From an uncultured Alphaproteobacteria bacterium (GTDB lineage Bacteria; Pseudomonadota; Alphaproteobacteria; Rhizobiales; Aestuariivirgaceae): a DNA stretch of 34,770 bases. This document shows, one piece after another, positions 27,166 through 33,488 of the stretch. The DNA lies in contig CALMUW010000104.1 of the NCBI GenBank assembly GCA_937872985.1, positions 1 through 34,770 of the forward strand. The letters are read 5' to 3'. The notes beneath the pieces were generated by a model that was given only the letters and a program-made list of their open reading frames with translations, did no database searches and had not been told where the DNA came from. A program made the translations under genes and the position numbers. Position 1 is the first letter of the stretch, and every line of letters starts with the position of its first letter.

Positions 27166-27206
27166 GTCAAGACATTGCGTCTTGACGGGAGGGCTGGACC
27201 TTCCCA
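27166..27206 (+). promoter_or_regulatory. Double hairpin in front of the BI-1 gene (ybhL-leader-like region)
   Basis: Two adjacent inverted repeats: GTCAAGAC-N5-GTCTTGAC (27166-27186) and GGGAGGG-CTGGA-CCTTCCC (27188-27206, one G-U pair). They overlap the promoter elements, so at the DNA level they could be operators. A conserved motif named ybhL was reported upstream of this gene family in Rhizobiales (recollection of the Corbino et al. 2005 motif set); whether this is it needs a covariance search (Rfam ybhL leader). Confidence 0.45.
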
Positions 27207-27212
27207 TATCTG
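27181..27212 (+). promoter_or_regulatory. RpoH (sigma-32) type promoter of the BI-1 gene
   Basis: -35 CTTGAC (27181-27186), 16-bp spacer, -10 CCCATATCTG (27203-27212). It fits the alphaproteobacterial RpoH consensus CTTG-N17/18-CYTATNTNNG with one change (T to C). The htpG promoter has the same elements and spacing. The site also fits sigma-70 (TTGACG, 17 bp, CATATC), so dual recognition is possible. Confidence 0.65.
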
Positions 27213-27241
27213 CGCCAACGACTTTCTTTAAGGAGGAAGCC

Positions 27242-27964
27242 ATGTCGGACTATCGCACCCGGACCCAGGTCGGCGCCACCACCCGCGCCGAGATCGACCA
27301 GGGCCTTCGGAGCTACATGCTGGGCGTCTATAACCATATGGCGCTGGGCGTTGCCTTCACCGCGCTCGTGGTGCTGGCCGTGGCCTCGAGCCCGGCGGCC
27401 ATCGCCACGGTCTATGCCATGAAGTGGCTGTGGTTCTTCGGGGCCATCGGCCTGGGCTTCATGGCCCCCAAGATGATGTTTTCCGAAAACAAGGTCATGG
27501 CCCACGCCGCCTTCTGGGCCTATGCGGGCCTGTGGGGCCTGATGATGGCGCCCATGCTGGCCCATTATCTGGCGGTTGACCCCAGCATTGTCTATCGCGC
27601 CTTCCTGATCGCGGCGGCGACCTTCGCCGGCACCAGTCTGGCGGGCTATGTGACCAAGCGTGATCTGTCCGGGTTCGGGGCGTTCTTCTTCATCGCCTCC
27701 ATCGGCATCCTCATCGCCATTCTGGTCAATGCCTTCTTCATCGGTTCGTCGATGATGAGCCTCATCGTGTCGATCGTGACCGTGCTGCTCTTCGCCGGCA
27801 TCACGGCCTATGAAACGCAGATGATCAAGGAGATGTATTACGAGGGCGATGCGCCGGGCGTGGCGCGCGGCAAGTCGATCTTCGGCGCCTTCGCCCTCTA
27901 TGGCAGCTTCGTCACGCTGTTTGTTCACATCCTGAACATCCTGGGCATCTCCAGCAGCGAGTGA
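27242..27964 (+). CDS. Bax inhibitor-1 / YbhL-YccA family membrane protein
   Basis: 240 residues with about seven membrane helices from residue 33 on, after a polar N-terminus (SDYRTRTQVGATTRAEIDQG). The C-terminal helix region AYETQMIKEMYYEGD followed by ALYGSFVTLFVHILNIL is characteristic of the BI-1 family. Bacterial members include YccA, which modulates the FtsH protease, and BsYetJ, a calcium leak channel. TTTAAGGAGG gives a strong ribosome site six bases before ATG 27242. An RpoH-type promoter precedes it and a strong terminator follows, so it is monocistronic and probably heat or stress induced. Confidence 0.93.
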   Translation: MSDYRTRTQVGATTRAEIDQGLRSYMLGVYNHMALGVAFTALVVLAVASSPAAIATVYAMKWLWFFGAIGLGFMAPKMMFSENKVMAHAAFWAYAGLWGLMMAPMLAHYLAVDPSIVYRAFLIAAATFAGTSLAGYVTKRDLSGFGAFFFIASIGILIAILVNAFFIGSSMMSLIVSIVTVLLFAGITAYETQMIKEMYYEGDAPGVARGKSIFGAFALYGSFVTLFVHILNILGISSSE

Positions 27965-27985
27965 GGTCTCGCGCCATGAAGTTTG

Positions 27986-28014
27986 AAGGGCCCCGGCAAC
28001 GGGGCCCTTTTGTT
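27986..28014 (+). terminator. Rho-independent terminator of the BI-1 gene
   Basis: AAGGGCCCC-GGCAAC-GGGGCCCTT, a nine-base-pair stem followed by TTTTGTT, 21 bp after the stop codon. Confidence 0.92.
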
Positions 28015-28099
28015 AGATGTGAGCTTTCAACAGGTTGTCCATCCGCCGTTCCGTCGGAGACTGATGTTGCAAGACGACAGCAACCTCAGGAGAACCCGG

Positions 28100-28156
28100 A
28101 TGAACATCCACAAGAATGCGCGAACGCCGCCCCTTGGTCGAGAGGCAATTGTCTGA
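28100..28156 (+). pseudogene. 5' remnant of an IS481-family transposase
   Basis: ATG 28100 opens 18 codons reading MNIHKNARTPPLGREAIV before TGA 28154. M-N-x-H-K-N-A-R-x-x-P is the usual N-terminus of IS481-family transposases. AGGAGA provides a ribosome site seven bases upstream. The upstream sequence from about 28011 (TGTTAGATGTG) looks like the left end of such an element. Everything after codon 18 is missing: the sequence passes directly into hairpin element copy 3, sharing TTGTC at the junction. No inverted-repeat partner or rest of the transposase is seen. Confidence 0.65.
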
Positions 28157-28191
28157 CTTTTGCTGATCCCAGCAAAAGTCAGGTTGCTCTA
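28141..28191 (+). repeat. Dispersed hairpin element, copy 3 (hairpin B only)
   Basis: A perfect 13-bp inner stem CTGACTTTTGCTG / CAGCAAAAGTCAG (28153-28165, 28170-28182) is followed by GTTGCTC (28183-28189). Hairpin A and the linker are absent; the left side is fused to the IS481 remnant. The right end CTCTA contains the stop codon of the DUF2794 gene on the minus strand. Confidence 0.82.
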
Positions 28192-28530
28192 TGCCGGCTT
28201 GAGGGACAGTATCCTGAGCACCCGGGCCAGGTCATGGCCGCGCTTCAGGATGAGGCCCCCTTGCGCCACCACGGCGAAGGCCCCCTGTTTCTGGGCAAGC
28301 GCCGGGGTCTTGGTGATGCGGTAGAGGGGAGCCTCGGTGGCCCGGCGGAAGACCGAGAAGGTCGCCACGTGCTTCTCGAAGGTCAGGCCATAGTCGCGCC
28401 ATTCGCCCGCCGCCACGTGGCGGCCATAGAGGTCGAGAATGGCGGTGAGTTCCGCCCGGGTGAAGGCCACGGGCTTGTGGTCCGGGATTTCCCGGCCGGA
28501 TTGAAAGGGGATCAGACGGTCGGCCACCAT
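28189..28530 (-). CDS. DUF2794 family protein
   Basis: 113 residues. Reads FTRAELTAILDLYGRHVAAGEWRDYGL, then FSVFRRATEAPLYRITKTP and GAFAVVAQGGLILKRGHDLARVLRIL, which I recognise as the DUF2794 family of alphaproteobacteria. Its function is unknown. It is small, soluble and without a signal peptide. GGAGGA lies directly upstream of ATG 28530. The stop codon TAG is formed by the end of hairpin element copy 3, so the element may have defined the present C-terminus. Confidence 0.85.
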   Translation of the reverse strand: MVADRLIPFQSGREIPDHKPVAFTRAELTAILDLYGRHVAAGEWRDYGLTFEKHVATFSVFRRATEAPLYRITKTPALAQKQGAFAVVAQGGLILKRGHDLARVLRILSLKPA

Positions 28531-28609
28531 TCCTCCATCTCTGGCAAGATGACGGTGCCGGAGAAAATTACAAGGGGCACGAAATACCCCAGTTTCGCCG
28601 TTTTTTGAT

Positions 28610-28780
28610 CATGGCTTCAACACTTTGGGCGCCCATATGGGTAGCGTTGCCTCGATGTCCGGCGTGGTTCTTTCCTCAGCCCCCAAGCCCCCGAGGTTTC
28701 GGACCCGCCGGACGCCCCGATTCCCTTTGTCTGTGGAGTCGAGTCCTCTAACGGCCAGTCTTTTGACTGGCCGTTTTTTT
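28610..28780 (+). ncRNA. Candidate structured non-coding RNA ending in a terminator
   Basis: GTCCGGCG (28657-28664) pairs perfectly with CGCCGGAC (28706-28713). Inside lie CCTC/GAGG and CCGA-GGTT-TCGG pairings, and a 10-bp palindrome CCCATATGGG lies upstream. The stretch ends at a strong intrinsic terminator that serves no visible + strand gene. The 5' end and promoter are not defined, and I could not match it to a known RNA family. Confidence 0.35.
28750..28780 (+). terminator. Strong intrinsic terminator without an upstream gene
   Basis: AACGGCCAGTC-TTTT-GACTGGCCGTT, a perfect 11-bp stem, followed by seven T in all. It works only on the + strand. The nearest + strand gene upstream (BI-1) already has its own terminator 740 bp earlier. 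Confidence 0.9.
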
Positions 28781-28830
28781 GTCCTTTCGTCCGCACGTTC
28801 ATCTGAACAGGAGCGCGGACGGTCAGGGCG

Positions 28831-28926
28831 GAATGCGCTTTGAGGGCGCAAAGCCAAGGCCCTGACTTCTTGATGGCGAGCACCTTACCTGACTTTTGTT
28901 GAGGCCAGCAAAAGTCAGGGTGCTCT
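28831..28926 (+). repeat. Dispersed two-hairpin element, copy 4
   Basis: Hairpin A arms are GCTTTG (28837-28842) and CAAAGC (28849-28854). The linker CTGACTTCTTGATGGC leads to hairpin B (28878-28925; GAGCACC outer arm, CCTGACTTTTG / CAAAAGTCAGG inner arms). It sits 35 bp upstream of the htpG promoter. Confidence 0.8.
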
Positions 28927-28960
28927 GGTCGCGCCACCGGTTTCGGGTCTTCAGCCTGCC

Positions 28961-28992
28961 CTTGATCATCGCTCTCGTTCTGCCCATATCGG
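28961..28992 (+). promoter_or_regulatory. RpoH (sigma-32) type promoter of htpG
   Basis: -35 CTTGAT (28961-28966), 16-bp spacer, -10 CCCATATCGG (28983-28992). The predicted start is near 28998, 14 bases before the ATG. It fits the alphaproteobacterial heat-shock consensus and the expected regulation of htpG. Confidence 0.75.
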
Positions 28993-29011
28993 CGAGCGAC
29001 AGGAGAGTCTC

Positions 29012-30880
29012 ATGGCAAAAACGGCGAAGACGACGGCAACCGCGGGCAAGCCCCAGGCCTTTCAGGCCGAGGTGGCCAAATTGCTCCATCTCATGGTGCA
29101 TTCGGTCTATTCCGACCGCGATGTGTTTCTGCGCGAACTCATTTCCAATGCCTCGGATGCGCTGGACAAGCTGCGTTACGCGGCCATTGCCGCGCCCGAG
29201 CTGCTGGAGAAGGAAGCCGCACTTGCCATTACGCTTACACCCGACAAGGCGGCCAAGACCCTGACGGTCAGCGATACCGGCATTGGCATGACGGCGGCGG
29301 AACTGGCCGACAACCTCGGCACCATCGCCAAGTCCGGCACCCAGGCCTTCATGGCCCAGGCCAAGGACAGCCCCAGTCTCATCGGCCAGTTCGGCGTCGG
29401 CTTCTATTCCGCCTTCATTGTCGCCGAACGGGTGGAGGTGATCTCGCGCCAGGCCGGGAGCGATGACACCAATCTCTGGTCCTCCGATGGTCTGGGCACC
29501 TTCACCGTGACGCCCGCCCCCAGGGGTCCGCGCGGCACCTCCATTGTGCTCCACCTCAAGGACGATGCGCTGGAGTTCCTCGAGGGCTGGAAGATCGAGA
29601 GTGTGGTCAGGGCCTATTCCGACCATGTGGCCCATCCCATCCTGCTCAAGGAAGACGACAGGGAGCTGCGCCAGATCAACCGCGGCAATGCCATCTGGGC
29701 GCGGGCCAGGGCGGAGGTGACGGCGGAAGAGCACAAGGAGTTCTTCGGCCACCTCACCCACAGCTACAATGATCCCGCCCTCACCATCCATTACAAGGCC
29801 GAGGGGCGGCATGAATACACGGTGCTGCTCTATGTGCCGGGCGAGCGGCCCTTCGATCTCTATGATCCGGCCCGCCAGAGCCACCAGAAGCTCTATGTGA
29901 AGCGGGTGTTCATCGCCGACGGTGTGCAATTGCTGCCGCCCTATCTGCGCTTCGTGCGCGGCGTCATCGATTCCGCCGACATGCCGCTCAACCTGTCGCG
30001 CGAGATGCTGCAGAACAATCCCGAGGTTCAGGCCATCCGCAAGGCGGTCACCAACAGGGTGCTGGGCGAGTTGAACAAGCTGGCCGAGAGCGATGCGGCG
30101 AAGTTCGCCGCCGTGTGGGACACCTTCGGCCCGGTCATCAAGGAAGGCCTTTATGAGGACATGGAGCGGCGCGCGCAACTGCTGGATCTGGCGCGCTTCC
30201 GCACCACCACGCGCGCCAGCGTGACGCTGAAGGACTATGTGGCGGGCCTCCGGGAAAACCAGACGGCGATCTATTATCTTGCCGCCGAGGACGCGGGCAA
30301 GGCCAAGGGCTCGCCGCAGCTTGAGGGCTATGCGGCGCGCGGCATCGAGGTTCTGCTGCTCACCGACCCGGTCGATTCCTTCTGGGTGCAGATGGTGCCG
30401 GAGTTCGAGGGCAAGCCGCTGAAGTCCGTCACCATGGGGGCGGCCGATCTCGATCTCATCCCCCTGTCGGCTGATGACCGGTCAAAACCGGTGGAGGCCC
30501 CCGGCCTGGCAGCCCTCATGGCGGTCATGAAGGCGGCGCTGGGCGAGCGGGTGAAGGACGTGCGCGCCTCGAAACGGCTGCAGGACAGTGCCGTCTGCCT
30601 GGTCAACGAAGGCGGACTCGACCGGACGCTGGAGAAATATCTGTCGCGCCAGAAGGATTCCGGCGTGTCGGTCTCGGCCCCGGTTCTGGAGGTAAACGGA
30701 TCGCATCCGCTCATCGCGGCGCTGGCCCGCACAGCGGAGCGCGACGCCAAGGCGCAGGTCTTGAACGATGCCGCCTTCCTGCTGCTCGACCAGGCCCATG
30801 TGCTCGAGGGCGAGGCACTGGCCGACCCGCAAGGCTTCGGGCGGCGGCTGGCGGCGGTGATGGAAAGGGCCCTGGGATAG
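29012..30880 (+). CDS. htpG: Molecular chaperone HtpG (Hsp90)
   Basis: 622 residues, standard length. The N-terminal GHKL ATPase domain shows RELISNASDALDKLRY (41-56, with the ATP-site Glu and Asn), SDTGIGMT (87-94) and GQFGVGFYSAFIV (125-137). The middle domain carries the family segment VKRVFIADGVQLLPPYLRFVRGVIDSADMPLNLSREMLQ, and the C-terminal dimerisation domain follows. It is a cytosolic ATP-driven chaperone. AGGAG lies six bases upstream of the ATG. An RpoH-type promoter is present. The stop codon lies in a small hairpin (GGATAG-N6-CTATCC, 30875-30892) without a T-run. Confidence 0.97.
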   Translation: MAKTAKTTATAGKPQAFQAEVAKLLHLMVHSVYSDRDVFLRELISNASDALDKLRYAAIAAPELLEKEAALAITLTPDKAAKTLTVSDTGIGMTAAELADNLGTIAKSGTQAFMAQAKDSPSLIGQFGVGFYSAFIVAERVEVISRQAGSDDTNLWSSDGLGTFTVTPAPRGPRGTSIVLHLKDDALEFLEGWKIESVVRAYSDHVAHPILLKEDDRELRQINRGNAIWARARAEVTAEEHKEFFGHLTHSYNDPALTIHYKAEGRHEYTVLLYVPGERPFDLYDPARQSHQKLYVKRVFIADGVQLLPPYLRFVRGVIDSADMPLNLSREMLQNNPEVQAIRKAVTNRVLGELNKLAESDAAKFAAVWDTFGPVIKEGLYEDMERRAQLLDLARFRTTTRASVTLKDYVAGLRENQTAIYYLAAEDAGKAKGSPQLEGYAARGIEVLLLTDPVDSFWVQMVPEFEGKPLKSVTMGAADLDLIPLSADDRSKPVEAPGLAALMAVMKAALGERVKDVRASKRLQDSAVCLVNEGGLDRTLEKYLSRQKDSGVSVSAPVLEVNGSHPLIAALARTAERDAKAQVLNDAAFLLLDQAHVLEGEALADPQGFGRRLAAVMERALG

Positions 30881-31042
30881 AAAATCCTATCCAAGCGGTG
30901 CCGCAACCTCATCGCGCGGCTTGCCTCGGGGCCATGGATGGCCGGGGCATGCCCGTCATGGCGGGAAAGAATTTGGACAAAAGTGGGCTTTTCATGGTGC
31001 GCTGCAGCGACTAGGACGAAGGCGAGATGCAGGAGAAATCCC

Positions 31043-31888
31043 ATGAGCTTCCGTCCCCGCCGCAGTGTTCTCTACATGCCGGGCGCCAATGAGCGCGCGC
31101 TGGAGAAGGCCAAGACGCTCGCCGCCGATGCCCTGATCCTCGACCTGGAGGATTCCGTCGGCCCCGCCCAGAAGGACGAGGCGCGGGCCCGCGTGGCCGC
31201 CGTGGTCGCGGGCGGCGGCTATGGCAAGCGCGAACTCATTATCCGCAGCAACGGCCTCGACACGGAATGGGGCATGGCCGACATGGCCATGGCGGCCAAG
31301 GCCAGGCCCGATGCCATTCTGGTGCCCAAGGTTTCCACCGCCGCCGATGTGGCGCGCGCGGCGGCCCTGGCCCAGGGCGTTCCCCTCTGGGTGATGATCG
31401 AGACGCCGCTCGCCATCCTGAACCTGAAGGAGATCGGCGCGGCGGCCAAGGATGCCAGGCTCACCTGCTTCGTGCTTGGCACCAATGACCTGATCAAGGA
31501 TGCGCGCTGCAAGCCGGTTCAGGCCCGCTTTGCGCTGGTGCCCATGCTGAGCCAGACGGTGGTGGCGGCGCGCGCCTTCGGCCTCGATGTCATCGACGGC
31601 GTCTATAACGACTTCAAGAACGAGGACGGCTTTGCCGCCGAATGCGAACAGGGCGTGGCCCTGGGCATGGACGGCAAGACGCTCATTCATCCCGGTCAGG
31701 TGGAACCCTGCAACCGCATCTTCTCGCCCTCGGCGGAGGAGGTGGCGCGGGCACGGGCCATCATCGCCGCCTTTGCCCTGCCGGAGAATGAAAAGAAGGG
31801 TGTGATCACCGTGGACGGCAGGATGGCGGAACGGCTGCACCTCGCCATGGCGGAACGGCTGGTAGTAATAACGGAGGCCTCTAAATGA
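31043..31888 (+). CDS. HpcH/HpaI-family CoA ester lyase (CitE/Mcl type)
   Basis: 281 residues, a TIM-barrel CitE-like protein: RRSVLYMPGANERALEKA, LDLEDSV (33-39, magnesium-binding acids), then MIETPLAILNLKEI, LGTNDL and GKTLIHPGQVEPCN. The family includes malyl-CoA lyase, (3S)-malyl-CoA thioesterase and citrate lyase beta. Its short length and N-terminus are nearer the thioesterase-like Mcl2 group than the roughly 318-residue Mcl1; this is recollection, not a search. Proximity to mch supports a step of the ethylmalonyl-CoA pathway. AGGAGA precedes ATG 31043. The last eight codons (VVITEASK) use GTA, GTA and ATA, unlike the rest, and adjoin the AT-rich insert, so the native tail may have been replaced. 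Confidence 0.85.
   Translation: MSFRPRRSVLYMPGANERALEKAKTLAADALILDLEDSVGPAQKDEARARVAAVVAGGGYGKRELIIRSNGLDTEWGMADMAMAAKARPDAILVPKVSTAADVARAAALAQGVPLWVMIETPLAILNLKEIGAAAKDARLTCFVLGTNDLIKDARCKPVQARFALVPMLSQTVVAARAFGLDVIDGVYNDFKNEDGFAAECEQGVALGMDGKTLIHPGQVEPCNRIFSPSAEEVARARAIIAAFALPENEKKGVITVDGRMAERLHLAMAERLVVITEASK
31885..31888 (+). repeat. Left ATGA junction of the AT-rich insert
   Basis: ATGA joins the stop of the CoA ester lyase gene and the start of the GIY-YIG-like gene. The identical ATGA at 32439-32442 joins that gene to mch. Deleting one copy plus the insert (554 bp) would restore a direct lyase/mch ATGA overlap. Four bases is short and ATGA overlaps are common in operons, so this may be coincidence. 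Confidence 0.4.
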
Positions 31889-32442
31889 ATACTCTTTCGA
31901 TAAATAAAACTTATAAAATCTTTGGCCCGTTCATTGGCAAGACTAATGAAAATGGGTTCATCTCATCAGATATAAAAGATCAAAATGAATTCTGGTCGGA
32001 AATAGAGCGCGATCACCCTGGTCTTTCAACCGCAAGAGGTTGCTATATTTTTGCAGCGGGCGGAACCAAAAAACTAACGCCTTGGTATGTTGGGAAGACA
32101 AACAGCAAAAAAAGAGGCTTCAGAAGTGAAGTTTTCGATTCTAAAAAGCTTATAAAATACCATGACTCTCTAAATAGATACACAAATTATAGGACAATAA
32201 GGATTTTTTTAATCGCAAGAACGACTATAGGCGGTAAATTTTCGAAATCTATAGACGAAAAAGAGCTCAAATGGGTTGAGCAATATTTTATTGCGGCTGC
32301 ACTGAGAAAGAATAAAAATCTCACAAATAAGAGCAGCACAGCGATATTGAAACAATTACATATACCTGGTCTTATTGGTAATGCGGGGAAAGGAAAGGGT
32401 AGAAATCGTTCTGCGAAGGTTTTGAGGAGTTGTCTCCAATGA
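31885..32442 (+). CDS. AT-rich GIY-YIG-nuclease-like protein inserted in the Mcl/mch operon
   Basis: 185 residues, function unknown. GCYIF (52-56) and PWYVGKT (66-72) match the two strands of the GIY-YIG nuclease fold. R80 and E82 follow in the next helix, and E132 in WVEQYFI is a candidate metal ligand. The C-terminus is basic (GKGKGRNRSAK). Three 60-base rows counted inside it hold 22, 17 and 21 G+C (one third), against 40 of 60 in a row of the upstream gene, so it is recently acquired. ATGA at 31885-31888 overlaps the upstream stop, and ATGA at 32439-32442 overlaps the mch start, so it is coupled on both sides. GGAGG lies seven bases before its ATG. No methyltransferase partner is present, which argues against a restriction enzyme. 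A homing-type nuclease or defence protein is possible. Confidence 0.82.
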   Translation: MNTLSINKTYKIFGPFIGKTNENGFISSDIKDQNEFWSEIERDHPGLSTARGCYIFAAGGTKKLTPWYVGKTNSKKRGFRSEVFDSKKLIKYHDSLNRYTNYRTIRIFLIARTTIGGKFSKSIDEKELKWVEQYFIAAALRKNKNLTNKSSTAILKQLHIPGLIGNAGKGKGRNRSAKVLRSCLQ

Positions 32443-33488
32443 GCAAGACCAACCCCGGCAATTACTTCGAGGATTTCCGCCTCGGCCAGACCATCGTCCA
32501 CGCCACGCCGCGCACCGTGACCACCGGTGATGTGGCGCTTTACACCGCACTCTATGGGCCGCGCTTTGCGGTGCAGTCGTCGGATGAATTCGCGCGCAGC
32601 ATTGGTTATGCGCGTTCGCCCATCGACGATCTTCTCACCTTCCACATGGTCTTCGGCAAGACGGTGCCGGACGTGTCGCTCAACGCGGTGGCGAACCTGG
32701 GCTATGCCGAATGCCGCTTCCTCGCGCCCGTCTATCCCGGCGACACGCTGTCCACCGTGTCCGAGGTCATCGGCCTCAAGGAAAATTCCAACGGCAAGAC
32801 CGGCACGGTCTATGTGCGTTCGGTGGGGTGCAACCAGCATGGCGCCGAGGTTCTGTCCTATGTGCGCTGGGTGATGGTGCGCAAGGGCAACGAGGCGGCG
32901 CAGATCGCCGAACAGAAGGTGCCGGAACTGGCCTCCGTGGTGGTGCCGGAAAAGCTCGGCGCAGCCCTGCCGCGGCTCGCGCTGGAAAACTGGGACAATG
33001 CGCTGGCCGGATCGGGGCATCGCTTCGGCGACTATGCGGTGGGCGAGAGGATCGACCATGTGGATGGCATGACGGTTGAGGAATCCGACCACATGCTGGC
33101 CACGCGCCTCTACCAGAACACGGCCAAGGTGCACTTCAACCAGTTTACCGAGGCGCAGGGGCGCTTTGGCCGCCGGCTGATCTATGGCGGCCATGTGATC
33201 TCGCTGGCCCGCGCGCTTACCTTCAACGGGCTGGGCAATGCCTTCCACATCGCCGCCATCAATGGCGGGCGCCATGTGGCGCCGCTCTTTGCCGGAGGCA
33301 CGGTTCATGCCTGGAGCGAGGTTCTGGACAAGGCCGATGTGCCGGGCCAGGCAGGCGCGGGGGCGCTGCGCCTGCGCAGCCGGGCCACGGTTGATCTTCC
33401 GTGTGCGGAGTTTCCGACGGAGGACGGCAAGCCCAGGGAACCGGGGGTGATCCTCGATCTCGATTACTGGGCCGTGCTGCCTAAATGA
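32439..33488 (+). CDS. mch: Mesaconyl-CoA hydratase (2-methylfumaryl-CoA hydratase)
   Basis: 349 residues, a double hot-dog MaoC-type hydratase. MSKTNPGNYFEDFRLGQTIV at the N-terminus, FGKTVPDVSLNAVANLGYAE, VDGMTVEESDHMLATRLYQN, then VHFN and GRFGRRLIYGGHVISLARAL agree closely with Rhodobacter Mch as I remember it. It interconverts mesaconyl-CoA and beta-methylmalyl-CoA in the ethylmalonyl-CoA pathway, used to assimilate acetyl-CoA without isocitrate lyase. ATG 32439 is chosen by homology; GAGGAG lies nine bases upstream, at the end of the inserted gene. It converges on the AEC gene with an eight-base overlap. Confidence 0.93.
   Translation: MSKTNPGNYFEDFRLGQTIVHATPRTVTTGDVALYTALYGPRFAVQSSDEFARSIGYARSPIDDLLTFHMVFGKTVPDVSLNAVANLGYAECRFLAPVYPGDTLSTVSEVIGLKENSNGKTGTVYVRSVGCNQHGAEVLSYVRWVMVRKGNEAAQIAEQKVPELASVVVPEKLGAALPRLALENWDNALAGSGHRFGDYAVGERIDHVDGMTVEESDHMLATRLYQNTAKVHFNQFTEAQGRFGRRLIYGGHVISLARALTFNGLGNAFHIAAINGGRHVAPLFAGGTVHAWSEVLDKADVPGQAGAGALRLRSRATVDLPCAEFPTEDGKPREPGVILDLDYWAVLPK

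Larger units (their letters stand above)
28531..29011. other. 481-bp gene-free stretch: candidate ncRNA, terminator, repeat copy 4, htpG promoter
   Basis: No protein gene is supported here. Reading left to right it holds the upstream region of DUF2794, a structured stretch (about 28610-28749) ending in a strong + strand terminator, repeat copy 4 and the RpoH-type promoter of htpG. Open frames on either strand are short, low-complexity and cross the terminator. Confidence 0.7.

Noticed and set aside
28733..28765. tRNA 3' half (GTCGAGTCC resembles a T-loop)
   Set aside because: The canonical GTTCGA is missing a T, no T-stem or matching acceptor strand can be formed, and no D- or anticodon arm is seen upstream.
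28609..28937. Minus-strand open frames of 82 and 106 codons
   Set aside because: They cross the terminator hairpin and repeat copy 4, have basic low-complexity translations typical of shadow frames, and resemble no family.
27965..29011. Genomic island or prophage
   Set aside because: Only an 18-codon transposase remnant and intergenic hairpins are present. No integrase, phage gene, tRNA or attachment repeat was found.
31885..32442. Restriction-modification system
   Set aside because: GIY-YIG restriction enzymes of this size exist, but no methyltransferase lies next to it and the neighbours are metabolic genes.
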